A stretch of DNA of 64,000 nt, from positions 23,598-87,597 of the forward strand of contig CADCUM010000079.1 in assembly GCA_902805885.1 (NCBI GenBank), written 5' to 3'. The notes under the pieces are model-generated. The model was given only the letters and a program-made list of their open reading frames with translations, had not been told where the DNA came from and made no database searches. The stretch is from an uncultured Nocardioides sp. GTDB lineage: Bacteria; Actinomycetota; Actinomycetes; Propionibacteriales; Nocardioidaceae. The position numbers and the translations under genes were made by a program. The first letter of the stretch is position 1. Each line of letters opens with the position of its first letter. Shown one piece after another: positions 31,449-41,444 of this stretch.

Positions 31449-32240
31449 ATGACCCACCTGCCGCCCGGTGTGACCGTCCGACGCGACGCGGGGCTCTACG
31501 GCTACGAGCGCGCCCTCCGGCGCGTCGGGCTGGACCCCGTCGCGGGTGTCGACGAGGCGGGCCGCGGGGCCTGCGCCGGACCCCTGGTCGCCGGCGCCGT
31601 CGTGCTGCCCCCCGGCCGCGCCGGCATCGTGCCAGGTCTCGCCGACAGCAAGCTCCTGACGGAGGCCGCGCGCGAGCGGGTCTACGCGCAGGTCCTGCGT
31701 CGCGCGCTGGCCTGGTCGGTGGTGGTCGTGAGCCACGACGAGTGCGACCGGCTCGGCATGCACGTGGCGAACGTCGAGGCGCTGCGCCGGGCGGTGGCCC
31801 GGCTCGAGGTGCGACCGTCGTACGTCCTCACCGACGGCTTCCCGGTCGACGGCCTCGAGGTGCCCGGCCTGGCGGTGTGGAAGGGCGACCGCGTCGCGGC
31901 GTGCATCGCGGCCGCGTCGGTCGTCGCCAAGGTCACCCGCGACCGGATCATGACCGAGCTCGACGGTGACTGGCCGGCGTACGAGTTCGCGGTGCACAAG
32001 GGGTACATCACGGAGGCGCACTCGGCCGCGCTGCAGCGGCACGGCCCCTCGCCGGTGCACCGGATGCGCTTCGTCAACGTCCGGCGCGCCGCCGGTCTGG
32101 AGCCGACCACTAGTGTCGGACCGGGGGCGGGAGACGCTGCCGGAGACATGATCGGAGACATGGCCGAAGACGTGGCCGGAGACATGACCGGAGATGTGGT
32201 CGGAGACATGGCGGGACCAGCCGCCGAGGAGGAAGCATGA
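31449..32240 (+). CDS. rnhB: Ribonuclease HII with repetitive C-terminal tail
   Basis: AGVDEAGRGACAGPLVAGAVVLP, DSKLLTEAARERV, HKGYITEAH. Confidence 0.95.
   Translation: MTHLPPGVTVRRDAGLYGYERALRRVGLDPVAGVDEAGRGACAGPLVAGAVVLPPGRAGIVPGLADSKLLTEAARERVYAQVLRRALAWSVVVVSHDECDRLGMHVANVEALRRAVARLEVRPSYVLTDGFPVDGLEVPGLAVWKGDRVAACIAAASVVAKVTRDRIMTELDGDWPAYEFAVHKGYITEAHSAALQRHGPSPVHRMRFVNVRRAAGLEPTTSVGPGAGDAAGDMIGDMAEDVAGDMTGDVVGDMAGPAAEEEA
32130..32213 (+). repeat. 7 x 12-bp tandem repeat (GGAGACATGNCC-type) in the rnhB C-terminus
   Basis: ggagacgctgcc ggagacatgatc ggagacatggcc gaagacgtggcc ggagacatgacc ggagatgtggtc ggagacatggcg, in frame as GDxx. Confidence 0.95.
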
Positions 32241-32545
32241 GCGCCGAGGACCTCGAGAAGTACGAGACCGAGATGGAGCTCACCCTCTACCGGGAGTACC
32301 GCGACGTCGTCGGCATCTTCAAGTACGTCGTGGAGACCGACCGCCGCTTCTACCTGTGCAACCAGGTCGACGTGAAGGCCCGGGCCGAGAGCGGTGACGT
32401 CTTCTTCGAGGTGTCCATGACCGATGCCTGGGTGTGGGACATGTACCGTCCGGCCCGCTTCGCCAAGAACGTCAAGGTGCTGACCTTCAAGGACGTCAAC
32501 GTCGAGGAGCTCGCGCCGCAGGAGATCGATCCTCCCAAGGACTGA
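32237..32545 (+). CDS. DUF2469 family protein
   Basis: MSAEDLEKYETEMELTLYREYRDVVGIFKYVVETDRRFYLCNQV. Confidence 0.92.
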   Translation: MSAEDLEKYETEMELTLYREYRDVVGIFKYVVETDRRFYLCNQVDVKARAESGDVFFEVSMTDAWVWDMYRPARFAKNVKVLTFKDVNVEELAPQEIDPPKD

Positions 32546-32687
32546 GCGCTGGGACCGGGCGGTTCCGAGCCAGCCGGCGTCCACAGACGCGCTGCGCGCC
32601 GGGTTCTCCACAACCGCCGGGCCGGCAGCGCGCCGGACGTCGGCCCTCCCGGGTCTGCTGGTGCCTCCACCGACCCGGAGGCCACCC

Positions 32688-33149
32688 ATGACCCCCTCGC
32701 CATCGTCCAGCCCATCCGCCACGCCCGCTGCGGGCCCCTCCTCGCCGTCCGCCTCGGCGGGGGGCCCGGCGGCCCTGACCCTCTCGCCGGCCGCCGAGCA
32801 CAAGCGCCGCCTCGGCGCCTGGGGGGAGACCGTCGCGGCCCGCCACCTCTCCCGGCAGGGCATGATCCTGCTCGACCGCAACTGGCGCTGCGAGGCGGGC
32901 GAGATCGACCTCGTGCTCCGCGACGGACGCGTCCTGGTCGTGTGCGAGGTCAAGACCCGGCGCACGGACGCCTTCGGACCGCCGGTCGCCGCCGTCGACG
33001 CGGTGAAGGTCGCCCGGCTCAGGAGGCTGGCGGCCCGCTGGCTGCATGCCCACCAGGCGCAGCCCGACGACGTCCGGATCGACGTGGTCGGCGTGCTGGC
33101 GCCCCACGACGGCGAGGTCGAGGTCGAGCACGTCGTGGGCGTCGGCTGA
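32688..33149 (+). CDS. yraN: YraN family protein (UPF0102 endonuclease-like)
   Basis: LGAWGETVAARHLSRQGMILLDRNWRCEAGEIDLVLRDGRVLVVCEVKTR. Confidence 0.93.
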   Translation: MTPSPSSSPSATPAAGPSSPSASAGGPAALTLSPAAEHKRRLGAWGETVAARHLSRQGMILLDRNWRCEAGEIDLVLRDGRVLVVCEVKTRRTDAFGPPVAAVDAVKVARLRRLAARWLHAHQAQPDDVRIDVVGVLAPHDGEVEVEHVVGVG

Positions 33150-34753
33150 TGGGGTTCGCGACCGCCCACACCATCGTGCTGCGCGGCGCGGAGGGCCACC
33201 TGGTCGACGTGCAGGTCGACGTGTCCCCGGGGATGGTGAGCACCACCCTGGTGGGACGTGCCGACAAGGGGATCAGCGAGGCGCGCGACCGGGTGCGCAT
33301 GGCGATCAACAACGACGGCGGCCGGTGGCCCGCGACCAAGCGGGTCACGATCCTGCTCGCTCCCGCCGACCTGCCCAAGGCGGGGACCCACCTCGACCTG
33401 GCGATCGCCGTCGCGGTGCGAGCCGCCGACCGCGACGACGAGGACCTCACTCCCGCCATGCTCGAGGGGAGCGTGTTCATCGGCGAGCTGAGCCTGTCCG
33501 GGGGGCTGCGGCCGGTCACGGGCATCCTGCCGATGGTGATGACCGCGTCGAGCCGCGGCGTGCGCCGCGTCTTCGTCCCCGAGTCCCAGGCGCACGAGGC
33601 AGCCCTCGTGCCGGGGATGGCCGTCTTCGGGATGCGCTCGCTGGCCCAGGTGGTCGCGGAGCTGCGGGGAGTCGAGGTGCCGGAGGCGCCGCCGGTCGTC
33701 CCACCGTCGATGAGCCGGATGCTGTCGTGGCGGGGCGAGGACCGGCTCGCCGACCTCGACCTGGCCGACCTGGACGGCATGCACGAGGCGCGCTACGCGG
33801 TCGAGGTGGCAGCGGCCGGCGGCCACCCCATCATGCTGATGGGGCCGCGCGGGGCCGGCAAGACGTCGCTCGCGGAGCGGATCCCGACCCTGTTGCCCGA
33901 GCTGAGCACCGAGCAGGCCCTGGAGGTGACCGCGCTCCACTCCCTGGCAGGCGCGCTCGACCGGGAGGCAGGGCTCGTCCGGAGGCCGCCGTGGCTCGCT
34001 CCCCACCACAGCGCGTCGGCGGCGAGCGTGCTGGGCGGGGGCACGGGCCGGGTCCGGCCCGGACAGGTCAGCCTGGCCCACCACGGCGTGCTGTTCCTCG
34101 ACGAGTTCCCCCACTTCCGCCGCGACGTCGTGGAGTCCCTCCGTGAGCCGCTGGAGTCCGCGGAGGTGACCCTGGCCCGTGGGGAGGAGGCCGCCACCTT
34201 CCCCGCACGCAGCCTGGTGGTGCTCGCCGCCAACCCGTGTCCCTGCGGCAACTACACCGGGCGCGGGCCGGCGGCCGAGCGCTGCGAGTGCGACGACCCC
34301 GCCCGCCGTCACTACCGACGCAAGCTCTCCGGACCGATCGTCGACCGCGTGGACATCTGGGTGGAGCTCTCCGCGCTGGCCGTCCACGCGCGCGACCCGT
34401 TGTCGCCGCCGGAGACCTCGGAGACGGTGCGCCGGCGGGTCGTGGCTGCGCGCGGAGCCCAGGCACGCCGCTACGACGGGTGCGCGTGGCAGCTCAACTC
34501 GGCGGTGCCGGGGCCGGCCCTGGTGAGCCGGTGGCCGCTGCACAGGGACGCCCAGCGCCTCGTGGAGGACGAGCTGGCCTCGGGACGCCTCACCCGGCGC
34601 GGGATGACCCGCGTCCAACGGCTGGCCTGGACGGTCGCGGACCTCGCGGGGGTCGACCGGCCGGGGGTCGAGGAGGCCGGGACCGCACTGATCCTCCGCT
34701 CGACCGACGCCACGCGAAGCCTGTCCGCCGCCGTGACCAGGCGAGCCTCGTGA
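33149..34753 (+). CDS. comM: YifB/ComM family Mg chelatase-like AAA ATPase
   Basis: RVRMAINNDG..WPATKRVTILLAPADLPK, MGPRGAGKTSLAERIP, LVVLAANPCPCG. Confidence 0.95.
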   Translation: MGFATAHTIVLRGAEGHLVDVQVDVSPGMVSTTLVGRADKGISEARDRVRMAINNDGGRWPATKRVTILLAPADLPKAGTHLDLAIAVAVRAADRDDEDLTPAMLEGSVFIGELSLSGGLRPVTGILPMVMTASSRGVRRVFVPESQAHEAALVPGMAVFGMRSLAQVVAELRGVEVPEAPPVVPPSMSRMLSWRGEDRLADLDLADLDGMHEARYAVEVAAAGGHPIMLMGPRGAGKTSLAERIPTLLPELSTEQALEVTALHSLAGALDREAGLVRRPPWLAPHHSASAASVLGGGTGRVRPGQVSLAHHGVLFLDEFPHFRRDVVESLREPLESAEVTLARGEEAATFPARSLVVLAANPCPCGNYTGRGPAAERCECDDPARRHYRRKLSGPIVDRVDIWVELSALAVHARDPLSPPETSETVRRRVVAARGAQARRYDGCAWQLNSAVPGPALVSRWPLHRDAQRLVEDELASGRLTRRGMTRVQRLAWTVADLAGVDRPGVEEAGTALILRSTDATRSLSAAVTRRAS

Positions 34754-35886
34754 CCGCGCCCGACGAGACGGAGCGCCTGGCGCGGGTCGCGCTCAGCCGT
34801 GCGAGCGAGCCGGGAGACCTCACGACGGCGTCGCTCGTCGCCCAGCTGGGTCCCGTCGGCGCCGTGCAGCGGCAGCTCGAGCCCAAGACCGACAGCCTGC
34901 TGCACGTCCGCCTGGCCGCGGTCGACCCGGAGGGGGAGCTCGAGCGCGCCGCCCGGGTGGGCATCCGCTTCGTCGCCCCCGGCGACGACGAGTGGCCCGT
35001 CCAGCTCGACGACCTCGAGGCGGGGGAGGTCGAGCACCTCGGGATGGGCCTGTTGCCGGTGGGCCTGTGGGTGCGAGGGCCGATGCCCCTGACGAGGTTG
35101 CGGGAGTCCGTGGCGGTCGTGGGGTCGCGGTCGGCGACCACCTACGGCTGCGACGTGGCCCGGTCCATCGCCGGCGGCGTCGTCCGCGCCGGGTTGCCCG
35201 TCGTGTCGGGAGCCGCGGTGGGGATCGACGACGCCGCCCACCGGGGCGCGCTGAGCGCCGGCGGGCCCACGGTCGCCGTGCTGGCCTGCGGTCCCGACCG
35301 GGCCTACCCGGTCCAGAACGCCGACGTCCTCCGACACCTGTGGTCGACCTCCGCGGTGGTGTCCGAGGCGCCGCCTGGCTCCGCGCCGACCCGTCCCCGG
35401 TTCCTGGCGCGCAACCGGCTCATCGCAGGGCTGACCAGGGGGACGGTCCTGGTGGAGGCCGCGGTCCGCAGCGGCGCGCTCAACACTGCGACGTGGGCCG
35501 AGCTGTTGAGCCGTCAGGTCATGGGGGTCCCCGGCCCGGTCGGCAGCGCCGCCTCGCAGGGGGTCCACGAGCGCATCCGCCTCGGCACGGCGACGCTCGT
35601 CTCCCATGCAGCCGAGGTCCTCGAGCTGGTCGGCGCCACCGGCGAGCACCTCGTCGAGGTGCCGCGCGCGCCGGAGCGGCCGCGCGACCGCCTGAGCGCG
35701 GTGGAGCAGCAGGTCCTGGAGCACGTCCCGGTCGTCAGCCCGGCGCGCATCGACTCGATCGCCGATGCAGCCAACGCCCATGTCCGCATCACCGACCCCA
35801 CGCTGCGCCGGCTCCGTGACCTCGGCTTCGTCGAGCTCCTCCCGGCCGGATGGCGACTGGCCCGCGAGCCCGGCAATGCGGTCTGA
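34750..35886 (+). CDS. dprA: DNA processing protein DprA
   Basis: VAVVGSRSATTYGCDVARSIAGGVVRAGLPVVSGAAVGIDDAAHRGAL, FLARNRLIAGLTRGTVLVEAA. Confidence 0.94.
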   Translation: MTAPDETERLARVALSRASEPGDLTTASLVAQLGPVGAVQRQLEPKTDSLLHVRLAAVDPEGELERAARVGIRFVAPGDDEWPVQLDDLEAGEVEHLGMGLLPVGLWVRGPMPLTRLRESVAVVGSRSATTYGCDVARSIAGGVVRAGLPVVSGAAVGIDDAAHRGALSAGGPTVAVLACGPDRAYPVQNADVLRHLWSTSAVVSEAPPGSAPTRPRFLARNRLIAGLTRGTVLVEAAVRSGALNTATWAELLSRQVMGVPGPVGSAASQGVHERIRLGTATLVSHAAEVLELVGATGEHLVEVPRAPERPRDRLSAVEQQVLEHVPVVSPARIDSIADAANAHVRITDPTLRRLRDLGFVELLPAGWRLAREPGNAV

Positions 35887-35915
35887 CGGCGACGGGCCGA
35901 CCTACGATCGGGGTC

Positions 35916-36881
35916 GTGACCGAGGCGCAGGCTCCAGAGCCGGCCGAGCCCGAGGCCGGCGACCCGGGGCTGCCGGAGCCGATGGTGCGGGTCCTCGGGG
36001 CGTACGAGCGCCACCTCGTCTCCGAGCGGGACCTCACCGGTCACACGGTCCGCGCCTACGTCGGCGACGTTGCAGGACTGCTCGAGCACGCCGCGCGGTC
36101 GGGCATGACCGAGGTCGGCGAGCTGGATCTCCGCACGCTCCGCAGCTGGCTGGCGCGACAGCAGACGACCGGCCGGAGCCGTACGACGATGGCGCGTCGG
36201 GCCACCGCGGCGCGGGTGTTCACCGCCTGGCTCGCCAGGACCGGTCAGGTGCCGACCGACCCCGGGGCCGCACTGGGCTCCCCGAAGAAGCACAAGACGC
36301 TCCCGGCCGTGCTGCGCGCCGACGAGGCGGAGGCGCTGATCCGCGCGGCCGCGGAGCTCGCCGACGACGGCAGCCCCGTGGGCCTGCGTGACGTGGCGAT
36401 GCTCGAGCTGCTCTACGCCACCGGCATCCGGGTCGGCGAGCTCGCCGGGCTCGACGTCGACGACGTCGACGCGGAACGGCGGGTCGTCCGCGTCCTCGGC
36501 AAGGGGCGCAAGGAGCGTTCGGTGCCCTACGGGACGCCCGCTGCGCGCGCCGTGGACCGCTGGCTCCGGCTCGGGCGGCCCGTCCTGCGGGCCGAGGGCG
36601 CCGGCCCGGCCCTCTTCGTCGGCGCCCGCGGCCGGCGCATCGACCAGCGGGTCGTCCGTGAGCTGGTGCACCGGCGGATCGCCGGCGTGCCGGGCGCCCC
36701 CGACATCGGTCCACACGGTCTCCGGCACACCGCGGCGACCCACCTTCTCGAAGGTGGCGCCGACCTCCGGTCGGTGCAGGAGATGCTCGGCCACGCGTCA
36801 CTGGCGACCACGCAGCTCTACACGCACGTCACGACCGACCGCCTGCGCCGCGCCTACCAGCAGGCACACCCCCGGGCCTGA
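35916..36881 (+). CDS. xerC: Tyrosine recombinase XerC/D-like
   Basis: ELLYATGIRVGELAGLDVDDVD, GPHGLRHTAATHLLEGGADLRSVQEMLGHASLATTQLYTHV; leaderless GTG after TACGAT-N7. Confidence 0.92.
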   Translation: MTEAQAPEPAEPEAGDPGLPEPMVRVLGAYERHLVSERDLTGHTVRAYVGDVAGLLEHAARSGMTEVGELDLRTLRSWLARQQTTGRSRTTMARRATAARVFTAWLARTGQVPTDPGAALGSPKKHKTLPAVLRADEAEALIRAAAELADDGSPVGLRDVAMLELLYATGIRVGELAGLDVDDVDAERRVVRVLGKGRKERSVPYGTPAARAVDRWLRLGRPVLRAEGAGPALFVGARGRRIDQRVVRELVHRRIAGVPGAPDIGPHGLRHTAATHLLEGGADLRSVQEMLGHASLATTQLYTHVTTDRLRRAYQQAHPRA

Positions 36882-36912
36882 ACCGGCGGACGGACCGACC
36901 ACGTCGCGGCGG

Positions 36913-37527
36913 TCACGGCAGGGCGTCGAGGGGCCGCAGGTGCAGCTCCAGGGGAGCAGCCCAGGACGCGAGGGGAGCCTTCCACGGACGGAACGTCGTC
37001 GTGGCCGGGACGTCGCGCCACAGGGGGAGGAGCCGGACGGGACCTCCGCCCACCAACGTCAACGGGTCGAGGTAGGTGTCGCCTCGTCGCAGCCCCCAGT
37101 GGAGGCACGCGGCCGGGAGGCAGTGGCCGTGGAGCACGGACAGCCGGCCGATCGGCTGGCCGCCCGAGACCGGGTCGCCGACCGCGACGGTGGCCACGAC
37201 CGGCTCGTACGTCGTGCGGCGGGCCCCGTGGACGACCGTGACGACGGGCTTGCCGGCGATCGACCCGGCGAAGGCGACCGTTCCCGGGAGGGCCGTGCGG
37301 ACCACCTGCCCGGCGTGGCCCGCGAGGTCCACGCCTCGGTGTCCCGCACCCCACGGATCGGCCGGCGGGTCGAACGCGCGGACGACCTCCGGCCGGGGGT
37401 CCAGCGGCCAATGACCTTCCACGCCCGCGCGCACGGGCTCCGGCGAGCGTCCGGGGGCCGTGAGGACGAGGACGAGAGGGGCGAGGACGTCGAGGTATCG
37501 CACCTCCCCAGCGTGCGCCGCCGGCAT
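36913..37527 (-). CDS. M23 family metallopeptidase (LytM-like); start may be GTG 37503
   Basis: [54 protein letters not shown]. Confidence 0.87.
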   Translation of the reverse strand: MPAAHAGEVRYLDVLAPLVLVLTAPGRSPEPVRAGVEGHWPLDPRPEVVRAFDPPADPWGAGHRGVDLAGHAGQVVRTALPGTVAFAGSIAGKPVVTVVHGARRTTYEPVVATVAVGDPVSGGQPIGRLSVLHGHCLPAACLHWGLRRGDTYLDPLTLVGGGPVRLLPLWRDVPATTTFRPWKAPLASWAAPLELHLRPLDALP

Positions 37528-37660
37528 GGGTCCCGGCTCGGGTACGGTCTGCTCCTGTGGACCGGCGCGATCCCCGCCGCTCCTGTGGACGTCTCCGGGC
37601 CCGTGTCGGGACGCCGGCTCGAGCCGCTGCAGCGATTGGCCGGGCCGGCGAGCGGTGTCC

Positions 37661-37918
37661 TACGATGACCACAGCAGTCCACCTGGACTGACTTCGCACG
37701 CTCGCAGACCGCGACGGGACGCTACTCCGGTCCCGATCACCCGTGGGCGCCGATCCTCAGTTCCGCAGCCCCGTGCTGCGGGTCGGGTCGCGCGCGAGCG
37801 TCAGGGCAGCCGACACCCGTCGGGTGCAGCAACTGAAAACCAACTGGAGACGTTCCCGGTCCGGCCTGCACCAAGGCCGGGCACGACGGTGAGCGCCTCC
37901 GCGACACAGGAGAACACC
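37661..37918 (+). promoter_or_regulatory. rpsB promoter (-10 TACGAT) and ~245-nt structured 5' leader
   Basis: TACGAT 37661-37666; hairpins CCGCAGC/GCTGCGG (37763-37781) and CCGGCCT/AGGCCGG (37861-37880). Confidence 0.5.
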
Positions 37919-38992
37919 ATGGCAGTCGTCACCATGCGCCAGCTGCTCGAGAGCGGCGTCCACTTCGGGCACCAGACCCGTCGCTGGAACCCCAAGATGA
38001 AGCGCTTCATCATGACCGAGCGCAACGGCATCTACATCATCGACCTCCAGCAGTCGCTGGCCTACATCGACCGCTCGTACGCGTTCGTCAAGGAGACCGT
38101 CGCCAAGGGCGGCGTCGTGATGTTCGTCGGCACGAAGAAGCAGGCCCAGGAGGCGATCGCCGAGCAGGCGACCCGCGTCGGGATGCCCTACGTCAACCAG
38201 CGCTGGCTCGGCGGGATGCTCACCAACTTCCAGACCGTGCACCAGCGGATCAACCGCCTCAAGGAGCTCGACGAGATCGACTTCGACGACGTCGCGGGCT
38301 CCAACCGCACCAAGAAGGAGCTCCTGCAGATGAAGCGGGAGCGCGACAAGCTCGACAAGACCCTCGGCGGCATCCGCGAGATGTCCAAGGTGCCGTCCGC
38401 CGTCTGGATCGTGGACACCAACAAGGAGCACCTCGCCGTCGAGGAGGCTCGCAAGCTGCACATCCCGATCATCGGCATCCTCGACTCCAACTGCGACCCC
38501 GACCACGTCGACTACCCGATCCCGGGCAACGACGACGCGATCCGCGCCGTCGGGCTGCTGACCCGCGTGGTCGCCGACGCCGTCGCCGAGGGGCTCATCG
38601 CCCGCTCGGGCGCCAAGTCCGAGGGCGAGCCGACCGTGGGTGCCGAGGAGCCGCTCGCCGAGTGGGAGCGCGAGCTGCTCCAGGGTGACGCCGACAAGGC
38701 CGCCGTGGCCGCCACCGGTGGCGACGCCACCGCCGAGGCCCCGGCCTCCGAGGCGACCGGCGCCGCGTCCGAGGCTGCCACCGCAGCACCCGCGGTCAAC
38801 GAGGCACCCGCGGAGGCCACCACGGCCGACGCTGCAGCTGACACCACCACCGACGCTGCCGTGGCCGGCACCGACGCGTCCGCCGACGAGGTCGCTGCCG
38901 ACGTCGACCAGGCCGTCACCGAGGCGGCGGCCGTCGAAACCGCCACCGCCGTCAAGGACGCCCAGCCGGCGACCGACGAGCCCACGGCCTGA
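37919..38992 (+). CDS. rpsB: 30S ribosomal protein S2 with long Ala-rich acidic C-terminal tail
   Basis: [45 protein letters not shown]. Confidence 0.97.
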   Translation: MAVVTMRQLLESGVHFGHQTRRWNPKMKRFIMTERNGIYIIDLQQSLAYIDRSYAFVKETVAKGGVVMFVGTKKQAQEAIAEQATRVGMPYVNQRWLGGMLTNFQTVHQRINRLKELDEIDFDDVAGSNRTKKELLQMKRERDKLDKTLGGIREMSKVPSAVWIVDTNKEHLAVEEARKLHIPIIGILDSNCDPDHVDYPIPGNDDAIRAVGLLTRVVADAVAEGLIARSGAKSEGEPTVGAEEPLAEWERELLQGDADKAAVAATGGDATAEAPASEATGAASEAATAAPAVNEAPAEATTADAAADTTTDAAVAGTDASADEVAADVDQAVTEAAAVETATAVKDAQPATDEPTA

Positions 38993-39008
38993 CCGACCCG
39001 TCCGCGGC

Positions 39009-39029
39009 GGCGCGCAGGACCTGCGCGCC
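39009..39029 (+). terminator. rpsB-tsf intergenic hairpin (possible attenuator), 9-bp stem, 3-nt loop
   Basis: GGCGCGCAG-gac-CTGCGCGCC. Confidence 0.5.
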
Positions 39030-39066
39030 GTCGCGCCGTACCCACCGAACTCCAAGGAGAAGGAAC

Positions 39067-39879
39067 ATGGCCGACTTCACCGCTGCCGACGTCAAGAAGC
39101 TCCGCGAGCTGACCCAGGCCGGGATGATGGACTGCAAGAAGGCGCTCACCGAGGCCGACGGCGACTTCGACAAGGCCGTCGAGCTGCTCCGCGTCAAGGG
39201 CGCGGCCAAGGCCGCCAACCGGGCCGCCGAGCGCGAGGCCTCCGCCGGCCTCGTCGCCACTGCGGGTGGCGCGCTGGTCGAGCTCAAGTGCGAGACCGAC
39301 TTCGTCGCCAAGGGTGACGACTTCGTCGCCGCCGCGAAGCGCATCGCCGAGGCCGCCGACCAGGCGGGCGCCGGCGACGTCGAGGCCCTCAAGGCCGTCG
39401 AGCTCGACGGCAGGACGGTCGGCGAGGTCGTCCAGGACCTCGCCATCACCATCGGTGAGAAGATCGAGCTGGGCCAGGTCGCCCACTTCGGCGGTGAGAC
39501 CGTCACCTACATGCACAAGCGGGCCGCCGACCTGCCCCCGGCCGTCGGCGTGCTCGTCGAGTACGAGGGCGACGCCGCTGCCGCCCGCGGCGCCGCCATG
39601 CAGATCGCCGCGATGCGCGCGCAGTACCTCACCCGTGACGAGGTCCCGGCCGACGTCGTGGAGAGCGAGCGCTCCATCGCCGAGCAGAAGACGCGCGAGG
39701 AGGGCAAGCCCGAGCAGGCGATCGCCAAGATCGTCGAGGGCCGCCTCGGCGGGTTCTACAAGGAGATCGTCCTGCTCGAGCAGGAGTCGGTGTCCGAGGC
39801 GAAGAAGAGCGTCAAGGCCGTCCTCGACGAGGCCGGCACGACCGTGAAGCGGTTCGCCCGCTTCGAGGTCGGCGCCTGA
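39067..39879 (+). CDS. tsf: Elongation factor Ts
   Basis: [37 protein letters not shown]. Confidence 0.97.
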   Translation: MADFTAADVKKLRELTQAGMMDCKKALTEADGDFDKAVELLRVKGAAKAANRAAEREASAGLVATAGGALVELKCETDFVAKGDDFVAAAKRIAEAADQAGAGDVEALKAVELDGRTVGEVVQDLAITIGEKIELGQVAHFGGETVTYMHKRAADLPPAVGVLVEYEGDAAAARGAAMQIAAMRAQYLTRDEVPADVVESERSIAEQKTREEGKPEQAIAKIVEGRLGGFYKEIVLLEQESVSEAKKSVKAVLDEAGTTVKRFARFEVGA

Positions 39880-39906
39880 CCCCGCTCTCGCACAGCACAG
39901 CACGTC

Positions 39907-39945
39907 CCGCAGGGGCCGTACGTCGACGACGTACGGCCCCTGCGG
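39907..39945. terminator. Near-perfect 39-nt palindromic terminator after tsf
   Basis: CCGCAGGGGCCGTACGTCG-a-CGACGTACGGCCCCTGCGG. Confidence 0.85.
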
Positions 39946-40073
39946 CGTCCTCCGGCACGGCCGAGCCGTCCCCGGGCCACCGGTCGGGGTGGGGGCCGGC
40001 GTCGTGCGTTCGCCACCCGGGGCCGCCCCCCGGTAGGTTGCGGATGCACCTGCCGCCAGTGAAGGGAACACCA

Positions 40074-40787
40074 GTGACCGCCTACGACCGCGTCCTCCTC
40101 AAGCTCTCGGGTGAGGTGTTCGGCGGTGGCAGCGTCGGGGTCGACCCGGACGTCGTGGCCACCATCGCCCGTGAGGTCGCAGCGGTCCAGCGGGCCGGGA
40201 TCCAGATCGCCGTGGTGACCGGGGGCGGCAACTTCTTCCGCGGGGCCGAGCTGCAGCAGCGGGGGATGGACCGCGTCCGGGCCGACTACATGGGCATGCT
40301 CGGCATCGTCATGAACTGCCTGGCGCTCCAGGACTTCCTGGAGAAGCTCGGCATCGAGACCCGCGTGCAGACCGCGATCACGATGGGGCAGGTCGCCGAG
40401 CCCTACGTGCCGCGCCGGGCGATCCGGCACATGGAGAAGGGCCGCGTCGTGATCTTCGGCGCCGGCATGGGCATGCCGTTCTTCTCCACCGACACCGTGG
40501 CCGTGCAGCGCGCGCTCGAGAGCCGCTGTGACGTGGTGCTCTACGACAAGAACGGCGTCGACGGCATGTACACCGCCGACCCCAAGCTCGACCCGACCGC
40601 CACCAAGATCGACGAGATCACCTACGACGAGGCCCTCTCGCGCGGTCTCCAGATCATGGACCAGACGGCCTTCACGCTCGCGAGCGAGAACAAGCTGCCC
40701 ATGATCGTCTTCGGCATGGCCGAGGAGGGCAGCATCCTGCGCGCCGTGCAGGGTGAGAAGATCGGCACCCGGGTGAACCCGGCCTGA
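40074..40787 (+). CDS. pyrH: UMP kinase (start GTG 40074 or ATG 40044)
   Basis: [33 protein letters not shown]. Confidence 0.96.
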   Translation: MTAYDRVLLKLSGEVFGGGSVGVDPDVVATIAREVAAVQRAGIQIAVVTGGGNFFRGAELQQRGMDRVRADYMGMLGIVMNCLALQDFLEKLGIETRVQTAITMGQVAEPYVPRRAIRHMEKGRVVIFGAGMGMPFFSTDTVAVQRALESRCDVVLYDKNGVDGMYTADPKLDPTATKIDEITYDEALSRGLQIMDQTAFTLASENKLPMIVFGMAEEGSILRAVQGEKIGTRVNPA

Positions 40788-40846
40788 GGCCGGCACCCCG
40801 CAGACACGTCCCCGGGCCCTCGGGCCCGACCACCGAAGGAGCACCC

Positions 40847-41404
40847 GTGATCAACGACGTCCTCAACGATGCCGATGCCAAGATGGACAAGTCGGTCCAG
40901 GCGACGCGGGAGGAGTTCGCCGCCATCCGGGCGGGCCGTGCCAACCCCGCGCTGTTCGCGAAGATCACCGCTGACTACTACGGCACCCAGACCCCGCTCC
41001 AGCAGCTGGCCACCTTCACGTCCCAGGACGCGCGGACCATCCTGATCCAGCCCTTCGACATGGGCGCGATGACCGCCATCGAGCGGTCCATCCGCGACTC
41101 CGACCTCGGGGTCAACCCCTCCAACGACGGCAAGGTGCTGCGCTGCGTCTTCCCCGAGCTGACCGAGGAGCGCCGCAAGGACTTCATCAAGATCGCCCGG
41201 GCCAAGGCCGAGGACGGTCGCGTGTCGGTGCGCAACGTGCGGCGCACCGCCAAGCAGGCGCTGGAGAAGATGGAGAAGGACGGCGAGGTCGGCAAGGACG
41301 ACGTGACCGGCGCCGAGAAGAAGCTGGACGGGCTCACGAAGTCCCACACCGACGCGATCGACGAGATGCTCAAGAACAAGGAAGCCGAGCTGCTCGAGGT
41401 CTGA
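40847..41404 (+). CDS. frr: Ribosome recycling factor
   Basis: MDKSVQATREEFAAIRAGRANPALF...LTEERRKDFIKIARAKAEDGRVSVRNVRR. Confidence 0.96.
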   Translation: MINDVLNDADAKMDKSVQATREEFAAIRAGRANPALFAKITADYYGTQTPLQQLATFTSQDARTILIQPFDMGAMTAIERSIRDSDLGVNPSNDGKVLRCVFPELTEERRKDFIKIARAKAEDGRVSVRNVRRTAKQALEKMEKDGEVGKDDVTGAEKKLDGLTKSHTDAIDEMLKNKEAELLEV

Positions 41405-41444
41405 GCGCCCTCCGCGACGCGACAGCCCTTGCCACCAGCCCACC

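Noticed and set aside
31682-34618. 978-aa minus-strand ORF antisense to rnhB-comM
   Set aside because: Opposes several well-supported genes; no recognisable domain.
40813-40828. CGGGCC-CTCG-GGCCCG hairpin between pyrH and frr
   Set aside because: Short stem within a typical operon spacer. A weak attenuator is possible but not distinguishable from background.
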